Made by a program: the position numbers and the translations under genes
Assembly: GCA_021204045.1 (NCBI GenBank)
Contig: JAJQAA010000048.1
Coordinates: 1 to 64,000 of the forward strand
From: Clostridiales bacterium
GTDB taxonomy: Bacteria > Bacillota > Clostridia > Lachnospirales > Lachnospiraceae
Direction of reading: 5' to 3'
DNA length: 64,000 nt
Part shown: positions 55,395 to 61,998 of the stretch, piece by piece
How the letters are laid out: every line of letters starts with the position of its first letter
Numbering within the stretch: the stretch's first letter is position 1
The notes under the pieces: model-generated
What the model was told of the DNA's origin: nothing
Databases searched by the model: none
What the model saw: only the letters and a program-made list of their open reading frames with translations

Positions 55395-56541
55395 ATGGAG
55401 AGAGTGGTTTTACATTCGGATATGAATAACTGTTATGCGAGTATTGAGCTTTTGCACCATCCGGAACTGCGTGGAAGACCGCTGGTGGTCGGAGGAGATC
55501 CGGAGGCGCGGCATGGCATCGTTTTGGCAAAGGACCAGTTTGCAAAGAAAGCAGGCGTGAAGACCGGCATGGCGCTGTGGCAGGCCAAACAGATTTGTCC
55601 GGAAGTTGTCTTCGTGCCGCCGCGTATGGGTCTGTATCTTCGGTTTTCACGGCTGGTGCGGGAGATCTACGCCGATTATACGGATATGCAGGAGCCGTTT
55701 GGGTTGGATGAGTGCTGGCTGGACGTTTCGCAGAGCGGAAGTTATAAGGGCGACGGTATGACGATCGCGAAAGAGATCCGCAACCGGATTAAGTTTGAGC
55801 TGGGTATCACGGTTAGTATCGGCGTTTCGTGGAATAAGATTTTTGCGAAGCTGGGGAGCGACTATAAGAAGCCAGATGCCATCACAGAGATCAGCAGGGA
55901 GAATTACCGGCAGATCGTCTGGCCGCTGCAGGTGGAGGATCTTCTGTATGTGGGCCGTGCGACACAGAAAAAGCTGAACCTCTACGGTATCCATATGATT
56001 GGGGAACTGGCGCGGACCGATCCTGAGCTGCTTCACCGTTGGTTTGGTAAGATGGGATATGTGCTTTCTGTGTTTGCAAATGGAGAAGATCAGACGCCGG
56101 TCTCCATGGAAGATTACCATGCGCCGATTAAGAGTATCGGGAACAGCACGACCACGCCGCGCGATCTGACGACAGATATGGATGTGAAGATCATTGTTTA
56201 TGCTCTGGCGGAGAGTGTGTCGGCAAGGCTGTGTGAAAACAATTTTAAATGTCAGGTGGCGGAGACCGATCAGGAGTGTCGGCGTCCGTGCCTGCGATCT
56301 GGTGCAGGCAGACTGCCCGGTTCAGCTGGATTTGTTCATGAATGAAGAAAAGAGGGAACGTCTTCATCGGATGGATATGACGGTGGATGTGATCCGCAGG
56401 CGCTTTGGATATACGAGTATCCAGCGGGGATTGATGTATCAGGACCGGTTGCTTTCCAGTTTGAATGCGAAGGAAGATCATACGGTCCATCCTCGCGGAT
56501 ATTTCGTGGATGGTAATAAAACGGGCGCATATGCTGGATAG
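55395..56541 (+). pseudogene. Y-family DNA polymerase (UmuC/DinB-like), broken
   Basis: The first frame encodes palm and fingers: HSDMNNCYASIELLHHPEL, FGLDECWLDVSQS, SIGVSWNKIFAKLGSDYKKPD and IKSIGNSTTTPRDL. After FKCQV the product continues only in another frame as RSVGVRACDLV, LDLFMNEEKRE, IRRRFGYTSIQRGL and LNAKEDHTVHPRGYF. About 40 residues of the little-finger domain are missing and the frame is shifted near 56255-56275, so a deletion broke it. Confidence 0.85.
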
Positions 56542-56584
56542 CGCATAACGGGTAAATGATAAAGAGTCGGAAGGATATGAGAAA

Positions 56585-56842
56585 ATGGGAGAAGTAAAGA
56601 ACTGTAAGGTATATGTGGACGTAGATGTGGAATTCAGTTCGGAAGGGAGAATGCGACCGAAGTGGATTCGGTGGAGGGATGGGCGTATTTTCGAGATTGA
56701 CCGTGTGAAGCAGTGTGTCAGAGCTGCCAGCCGTAAGGCTGGCGGCGCGGGTATTCGGTACACGGTTGTCATTGGCGGTCAGGAATCGCAGCTATATTAC
56801 GAGGAAAATTACAGATGGTTTGTGGAAGCAAAAAATCCGTAA
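56585..56842 (+). CDS. Small protein found behind Y-family polymerases, DUF6504-like pattern
   Basis: 85 aa. It has KWIRWRDGRIFEIDRVKQC, GIRYTVVIGGQ and LYYEENYRWFVE, the same order of tryptophan/arginine/tyrosine motifs as the beta-barrel DUF6504 proteins next to ImuB, though I cannot prove homology. GATATGAGAAAATGG context; GGAAGGA upstream. It lies 43 bases after the polymerase and probably belongs to that transcription unit. Confidence 0.6.
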   Translation: MGEVKNCKVYVDVDVEFSSEGRMRPKWIRWRDGRIFEIDRVKQCVRAASRKAGGAGIRYTVVIGGQESQLYYEENYRWFVEAKNP

Positions 56843-56867
56843 CCGTGTCAGGAAGGAGGAGCGTAAA

Positions 56868-57074
56868 GTGGTAAAAACAAATGTGAGGTGCCCTGTCTGC
56901 GGTACTGTCAATTACAACCTGTATCTGGAAGAAACAGGTGGATTCATGGAATGCGAGTGCTGTAAAGCGGTTACTTGTAGCGAACAGGATTTTGAAAAGT
57001 TATTACCCAGAATACCGGTTTTAAAGACAGGGCGGCTTTTGGAACGCACCAGAATCGAGGTGGTGCAATTATGA
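56868..57074 (+). CDS. Small zinc-ribbon-like protein
   Basis: 68 aa read from GTG 56868, nine bases behind GGAGGAG. Two cysteine pairs, CPVC and CECC, spaced 25 residues apart, form a likely zinc site; the rest is not recognised. The track shows it only as the end of a longer frame that runs through the previous gene. ATGA overlap with the protease gene shows coupling. Confidence 0.65.
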   Translation: MVKTNVRCPVCGTVNYNLYLEETGGFMECECCKAVTCSEQDFEKLLPRIPVLKTGRLLERTRIEVVQL

Positions 57075-57805
57075 TTCTTTCACATAAGGATATTGAGGAG
57101 ATCGCCGCTGCTGTCACAATGGATTTTGACAGGTTCTTTTTTGGAGAAAAAGCCGGGAGGGAGCGAAGCGTCACTCTTGCTATGCCGATTGATCAGCTGG
57201 CCGGTGACTATCTTGGCCTTCAGGTGATATTTTCAGAACTGTCAGCGGACGGGAGCATTATGGGAGTGACTACTTATACGGATACAGAATATGAAACCAT
57301 GGAAGAAGACTGTAACCGGATTCTGACGTTAAAACGCAATCAGGTTGTGTTGGATTTGAGATTTATACAACAGGGGAACATCCGCAGGCTTTGCCCACAG
57401 CGAAGGTTTACACTAGCTCATGAGTGTGCACATCAGATTTTATTTCAACTGGAAGAGGATGAAAAGAAATCATTGCTTCAGAAAGCCTATTCTGAGCGGA
57501 AGGTGCATACACCGCGGACGCTGAAAACGCACGAGGATTGGAATGAATGGCAGGCCAACGCGCTCGGAGCGTCAATCCTGATGCCGCAGACAAAAGCGGA
57601 TTGCGCCATGCGTCTTCTTAACGGTGGGGAAACATTGAAGAGTTATGCAGACCGACTGCACGGCAAAGACAAGGCCTGCGTTGAAGCGTTTTGTTCTGTA
57701 TTCGCAGTTTCCAGAACGGCTGCCTGCATTCGATTGGAGCAACTTGGGTATCTGGGAAAGCATTCCGCCAATGAATATCGGCATTTCGTTGAAGTAGAGG
57801 TGTAG
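57071..57805 (+). CDS. Second ImmA/IrrE-like metallopeptidase
   Basis: 244 aa with zinc motif LAHECAHQILFQL and downstream Glu in EWQANALGASILMP. It is larger than the first ImmA and not its close copy. The C-terminus (FCSVFAVSRTAACIRLEQLGYL) is a helix pair seen in such proteins. It ends the polymerase-associated set and may act on a regulator, possibly the XRE protein at 54.8 kb. Confidence 0.85.
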   Translation: MILSHKDIEEIAAAVTMDFDRFFFGEKAGRERSVTLAMPIDQLAGDYLGLQVIFSELSADGSIMGVTTYTDTEYETMEEDCNRILTLKRNQVVLDLRFIQQGNIRRLCPQRRFTLAHECAHQILFQLEEDEKKSLLQKAYSERKVHTPRTLKTHEDWNEWQANALGASILMPQTKADCAMRLLNGGETLKSYADRLHGKDKACVEAFCSVFAVSRTAACIRLEQLGYLGKHSANEYRHFVEVEV

Positions 57806-57807
57806 CC

Positions 57808-58032
57808 ATGAGCCGGAATGTCAGAGTTTCCGAGCCACCTCCTGAGGTTCAGAGGAAGATTATAAGGGCAAGGCAGGCAATCGCGGAGCAGGAACCGCGG
57901 ATTATCAAATGCCCATACTGCCGTCATAGCTCCATTGTGGTTTTTGGCGATACGAAAGGCCATGTACAGGAAACGGATTTGATTTATATCATCGCTTGCC
58001 AACGAGATATACAGATTTTTTGTTTTTGGTGA
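57808..58032 (+). pseudogene. Truncated zinc-ribbon protein
   Basis: 74 aa. PPPEVQRKIIRARQAIAEQEPRIIKCPYC and the following SSIVVFGDTKGHVQ are orderly, but where a second cysteine pair is expected the frame runs into unrelated, hydrophobic residues (IYIIACQRDIQIFCFW). I take it as a gene cut at about 57970. The start follows the protease stop by two bases. Confidence 0.55.
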
Positions 58033-58328
58033 AAAACTGGGAGACATTTTATAACTTATATATCTTTGATTGATTTGTTTGGAAAGACTTTGTTATTGAA
58101 CAAACCGGCAATGAAAGAATAAAGTTTGTAGAATTAAAGGAAGCTAGGGATGAAAATAATCTTTAGTAGTAACTCATCTCATTTTACTACCAATTTTACT
58201 ACTAAGCGGTAGTAATAACTTGCTAAATCTTGCTCTGGTATGCCATAATCTGTATTTTTAGAGCATTTCACAAAACACTCAAGGAACCTTGCGAAGCAGG
58301 GTATTTCTTGGCATTAGGAGGTATATTA
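58033..58328. other. AT-rich stretch without a gene
   Basis: No ORF with a ribosome binding site. A frame near 58085-58150 (FVIEQTGNERIKFVELKEARDE) could be a scrap of coding sequence. TTAGTAGTAA and TTACTACTAA (58165-58206) form an inverted repeat of unknown role. Confidence 0.4.
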
Positions 58329-58454
58329 TGACACCAATTCGTGTATTAATGGTCTGCCACGGCAATATCCCTAAAAGGCTTAAAGATGCAAGGAAAATCA
58401 AGGGTTCCGGGCGGCTGGAGGGCGCTTACCACACCACAACTACACCAATTTAAT
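58329..58454 (+). pseudogene. 5' scrap of a low-molecular-weight tyrosine phosphatase
   Basis: A 41-codon ORF behind TAGGAGG encodes RVLMVCHGNI, the start of the LMW-PTP P-loop, but CRS and everything after is lost; the frame continues as PKRLKDARKIKG and ends. The 3' part may come from another gene. It cannot be active. Confidence 0.5.
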
Positions 58455-58629
58455 TTGGGCTAGAGCCTCGATATGACGAAAATAAAAAAGTCTCCGTTGG
58501 AAATCGATCTGCCAGCGGAGGCTTTCACTATATCATGAACTTCGTCCATGATCGACATTCACTGCTCGTCAGAAACATGCGAGCATGTTCCGTCCTCGCT
58601 TGCGCTCATTATATTCAAGGGTTACAAGG

Positions 58630-59964
58630 TTAGCGTTGCTCTAAAGCCAGACCAATCAGCCGATCGGTCTGGTCAGCCATGAACAGCGGAATATTCAGCA
58701 CATCATCATCCAGTTTCAGATTATCCAGAGAGAAACGAATGCGGAGTTTGACCTTATCCGGGAACAGCTCCTTGAATTTCTTCAGGCTCTTGCTGGCCGT
58801 GTTGGCTTCGGATTTAACCTCCACAGGGAAAATATCATTTTCCCGCTGGATGAGGAAATCTACTTCATAAGGAGGATTTGCTTGTGTCCAGTACCTGGGA
58901 ACGACTTCAAACTGTGTGATCAAAGTCTGAAGGACAAAATTTTCCGTTAATGCACCCTTAAATTCTGTAAACAGGCGGTTGCCCTCGCCAAAGGCAGTCG
59001 GTGCCAGCTGCGCCAGACGGCGGAGCAGCCCCACATCTACCAGATAAATCTTAAAGGCAGAGAGATCGTCGTGTGCGGACACAGGAAGGCCGGGCGCAGC
59101 GCTGCGGTAAATCTTGTGTACCAGACGGGCGTCTACCAGCCATTGCAGGGCATCCTCATATTCACGGGCTCTGGCTCCTTCCTTGATAACTTTATAGATG
59201 AACTTTTTGTTCTCTTTTGCCAGCTGGGACGGTATGGATTTCCAGACCAGCGAAATCTTCGGAAATTCATTGACATTGGGGTGCTTCGCAAAATCACGTT
59301 CATAGGCGCCAAGAATTCCAGACAGGGCTTCCTGCATGGCGGAAACATCCCGTGCCTCTGTCCACATCTTTACCGATTCCGGCATGCCGCCGGTCACATA
59401 GTACATTTTCAGTTTTTCATATAGTGGATTAAAAAAAGCATCGGGTATCGGTTCAATCGTTTTTACCGTTTCCAGATATTTCGCCAGGTTTTCATCGCCG
59501 TTTGCCAACAGGAATTCTGTAAAGGTCATCGGATCAATCTGCATGAAGTTGACCTTGCCCACGGGGAAGGAGGAAGGTTTTGCCAGAGCAATGCCCAGCA
59601 GAGAACCGGCGCAGGCAATGTGATACTGCGGCGCGTTTTCGCAGAAATACTTCATGGAGTTGATAACCTTGGGGCAGTCCTGTACCTCGTCAAAAATAAT
59701 AAGAGTTTTTTCCGGCACAATCCTCTGGCCGCTGGCCAGCATCAGATTTTGCAGGATTCGGTCTACGTCCTTGGTCGTTTCAAAAAACTGTTTGTATTCT
59801 TCGTTCTCGTCGAAGTTAAAATATGCGGTGTTTTCATAATAACGGCTGCCGAACTCTTTCAGAATCCAGGTCTTGCCCACCTGTCTGACACCTTTTAAGA
59901 TCAAGGGCTTGCGATAGGGAGAACTCTTCCAGGCCAGCAGTTTGTTTATAATAAATCGCTCCAT
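58630..59964 (-). CDS. AAA ATPase with DUF4143 domain
   Basis: 444 aa: N-terminal AAA_14 module with Walker A GVRQVGKTW and Walker B TLIIFDEVQDC, AGSLLGIAL sensor region, and a C-terminal DUF4143 region containing a nuclease-like PYEVDFLIQ..PVEVKSE motif (D-x-n-E-x-K). The last suggests a PD-(D/E)xK fold. Copies are common in gut bacteria; function is unknown. A repeated operator-like array lies directly upstream. Confidence 0.88.
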   Translation of the reverse strand: MERFIINKLLAWKSSPYRKPLILKGVRQVGKTWILKEFGSRYYENTAYFNFDENEEYKQFFETTKDVDRILQNLMLASGQRIVPEKTLIIFDEVQDCPKVINSMKYFCENAPQYHIACAGSLLGIALAKPSSFPVGKVNFMQIDPMTFTEFLLANGDENLAKYLETVKTIEPIPDAFFNPLYEKLKMYYVTGGMPESVKMWTEARDVSAMQEALSGILGAYERDFAKHPNVNEFPKISLVWKSIPSQLAKENKKFIYKVIKEGARAREYEDALQWLVDARLVHKIYRSAAPGLPVSAHDDLSAFKIYLVDVGLLRRLAQLAPTAFGEGNRLFTEFKGALTENFVLQTLITQFEVVPRYWTQANPPYEVDFLIQRENDIFPVEVKSEANTASKSLKKFKELFPDKVKLRIRFSLDNLKLDDDVLNIPLFMADQTDRLIGLALEQR

Positions 59965-59975
59965 ATATACGCTCC

Positions 59976-60101
59976 ATCACATTTTTATTTGGGTTTTGGT
60001 GTTCTGTAATCACATTTTTATTATACGCGGCGACTTGGAAAAATACAACAGAAATCACATGATTATTTGGATTTTGGTGGAATGCAATCACATTTTTATA
60101 A
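59976..60101 (-). repeat. Two copies of a 46-base repeat with four ATCACATTTTTAT boxes
   Basis: Boxes start at 59976, 60009, 60054 and 60087 (the third is ATCACATGATTAT). Within each copy the boxes are exactly 33 bases apart, and the sequence between them (TTGG.TTTTGGTG...GTAATC type) is also repeated. The array begins 12 bases upstream of the DUF4143 ATPase start, so it likely contains its promoter and operator. Confidence 0.75.
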
Positions 60102-60213
60102 AAAAACGAAGTGCTAATGATAACGGGAAGGGATTGCTATGTCATTAGAAAGAGGGTTATGGTAGAGCGGTTTGGTTATTGCAGGAACAACTATTTGAAT
60201 GATTAAAAACAGT

Positions 60214-60251
60214 CGTAAAATCAATTGTAAAAATTTGCGATTGATTTTACG
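60214..60251. repeat. Perfect 12-base inverted repeat
   Basis: CGTAAAATCAAT and ATTGATTTTACG are separated by 14 AT-rich bases, with no T run behind. It lies in the 260-base gap before the small gene at 60384 and could be an operator. Confidence 0.5.
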
Positions 60252-60295
60252 GTTACAAAGCAGCAACAATAGGATTATTATTTACAACTTCTACA

Positions 60296-60323
60296 TTGAT
60301 TAAAACATGAAATAGGTTATAAT
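60296..60323 (+). promoter_or_regulatory. Promoter of the small gene at 60384
   Basis: TTGATT, 16 bases, TATAAT, 60 bases before the start codon. Confidence 0.55.
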
Positions 60324-60383
60324 ACAAAGAAAAGTTGAGAAAGAGAAATTTTAACACATATAATTCAGGGGAGGAATGCTGTT

Positions 60384-60596
60384 ATGGCACATGCGATGAT
60401 AAAATCAATCTTAGTATCGGAAGTAGTCCGGATGATTGCAGAAAAGTTTCAACTTTCCGAAGAAGAGGCAATGGATCAGTTTTATACATCTGGAACAGCA
60501 GAAGCATTATCTGATGATGAAACTGGTTTATATGGGCAGTCCGCATTGTTTATTTTTGGATTGTTCTGTCAGGAAAAAGCCAGAGCGTTTGAGTAA
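60384..60596 (+). CDS. Small acidic protein, family not firmly recognised
   Basis: 70 aa: VVRMIAEKFQLSEEEAMDQFYTSG and DDETGLYGQSALFIFGLF. GGGGAGGAATG precedes ATG. The pattern of an EEA..FY..S helix followed by ETGLYGQS recalls short proteins encoded beside toxins on mobile elements (DUF3791-like), but no toxin gene is adjacent. It is followed by a strong hairpin. Confidence 0.55.
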   Translation: MAHAMIKSILVSEVVRMIAEKFQLSEEEAMDQFYTSGTAEALSDDETGLYGQSALFIFGLFCQEKARAFE

Positions 60597-60597
60597 T

Positions 60598-60997
60598 TAT
60601 TATGCTTTTGGCTGGAAGGGACACAGGATGGTATACTGCTACGTTGTATCTTAAAAGCGTATTGTATGGTATGTGCCACAAATTCAGAAATTTTTTGAAT
60701 TTGTGGCACATGTTTTATGAGAGCATTTCCTGAAGAAAATTGTATGAGGCCTTTCCAAAGCGGAACACACTGTGTTCCGTTTTGAGAAGGTTTCACTACG
60801 GGCTGTTGATGTATGTAAATGAATAATTGAATTGCAAAAACATTTTACACAGATGAAGTCGTTAAGGCGAGCAGGAGTGTTTCAACTCCAGTGATAGATC
60901 AACACCATGTAATACAAACGAATCCTTATGAGCAAAGATAAGTAGTCCGGATGATTCCAGAGCTGCGGTGTAACTGGAATTCTTAATTGATATGTGT
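60598..60997. other. Gene-free stretch between the small gene and mobC
   Basis: Besides the hairpin at 60671 it contains a second stem (CGGAACACA/TGTGTTCCG near 60763-60782) and, at 60940-60961, a 22-base copy (one mismatch) of a segment inside the small gene (60422-60443). A relaxase gene would be expected left of mobC but none is present. Confidence 0.5.
60671..60711. terminator. Perfect 16-pair hairpin, possible bidirectional terminator
   Basis: ATGTGCCACAAATTCA and TGAATTTGTGGCACAT flank a nine-base loop. A short GTTTTAT follows on the plus strand. It lies 75 bases after the small gene. Confidence 0.5.
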
Positions 60998-61375
60998 TTA
61001 ATGATTGCCATATTCTTCCACCACTGCTTTGTTGATTTTGATACAGCTTCCTGTCAGGAGCCGAATCGCTTCCCGCAGTTCATCTGCTATTCCGTCCGTT
61101 ATGGTTCCGCCCTGATTTAAAAATCGGGCAATCTGATTCATATTGTTTCCCAGTTTGTTGATGTCTCTCAGTTCGTCAACGATAGCGCTGTCATTGTGAA
61201 TGATCGGCGCTTGGTAATTGATCTTTTTCCCTGCGATCAATCTCCGGCAGTATTCTGATATAGAGAGATTGGCACTTGCAGTATCGCGGGCAAGCGTTTC
61301 ATAAAGGTCTTCCGTCACGCGGAAACCTATGAATTTTTCTCTCACAGGTGGAAATTGTTTCTTTGGTCTTGCCAT
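60998..61375 (-). CDS. mobC: Mobilisation protein MobC
   Basis: 125 aa relaxosome accessory protein: ribbon-helix-helix start (KFIGFRVTEDLYETLARDTASANLSISEYCRRLI split as usual) and the MobC core DINKLGNNMNQIARFLNQGG. It helps the relaxase open oriT. The ATG at 61375 follows AAAGGAGG; the track's longer frame covers the candidate oriT. No relaxase gene follows, so it appears orphaned. Confidence 0.85.
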   Translation of the reverse strand: MARPKKQFPPVREKFIGFRVTEDLYETLARDTASANLSISEYCRRLIAGKKINYQAPIIHNDSAIVDELRDINKLGNNMNQIARFLNQGGTITDGIADELREAIRLLTGSCIKINKAVVEEYGNH

Positions 61376-61390
61376 AAAATTTGTACCTCC

Positions 61391-61520
61391 TTTGATAAGC
61401 TCCGGCTTTATCAAAACTGTGACTGCCAGCGGCAGGAACCAATAAGAGAACGCTTGCTGCGAGGTTGCCGCGAGGGTTTGGGGAACCGCAATCCCCAACA
61501 AGTTGCCTCGGTAACATAAC
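61391..61520. other. Candidate oriT with inverted repeats
   Basis: Upstream of mobC lie TTTGATAA/TTATCAAA (61391-61415, beside the mobC ribosome binding site), CTGCC/GGCAG (61423-61435), TTGGGGA/TCCCCAA (61478-61498), and two GTTGCC elements. Clustered repeats next to mobC are where oriT is found in mobilisable elements. The nick site is not identified. Confidence 0.4.
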
Positions 61521-61761
61521 CATGAAAATGAGTTAATGTTAAAAGAGGCGATACTTGCTCTCGATTTGTATGAAAAAGTGTAAGAACGATATATAATCTA
61601 CAACGCACAGTCGCTTCAATTTCATGGCAACAAATAGAATATCCAAGAAATCGAATAAATTTCCAAATAAATATGATTGATGGTTGAATTGCTGACCCTA
61701 GCCCTGTTATAATTATATAAAATGGTGTCTGTAAATATCTATAGCGCGAGGTGTACGCATC

Positions 61762-61971
61762 ATGAAGATAAGTTATAAAAAACTGTGGATTATGTTGATT
61801 GAACGGGATATATCGAAAGCAAAGTTGAGAGAAGAAACAAAAATAGCCGCAGGAACAATGAGTAAGATCAATAAAGGAGAAGAAGTGGCGTTGTCGGTAC
61901 TGCTGCGCATTTGCGATTACTTGGACTGCGATATAGGTGATATCTGTCAGGCGGTACGTGAAGAGAAATAG
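61762..61971 (+). CDS. Small Cro/CI-type regulator
   Basis: 69 aa HTH protein: YKKLWIMLIERDISKAKLREETK, AGTMSKINKGEEV and LLRICDYLDCDIGDICQ. This type is common on Firmicutes mobile elements and often precedes restriction or toxin operons. It ends 27 bases before the restriction gene and is probably co-transcribed and autoregulatory. Confidence 0.88.
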   Translation: MKISYKKLWIMLIERDISKAKLREETKIAAGTMSKINKGEEVALSVLLRICDYLDCDIGDICQAVREEK

Positions 61972-61998
61972 GATAAAGCAGTGGAAAGGTGAAAAACA

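Noticed and set aside
59976-60101. CRISPR array
   Set aside because: Only two repeat copies with conserved material between the boxes, no unique spacers and no cas genes nearby.
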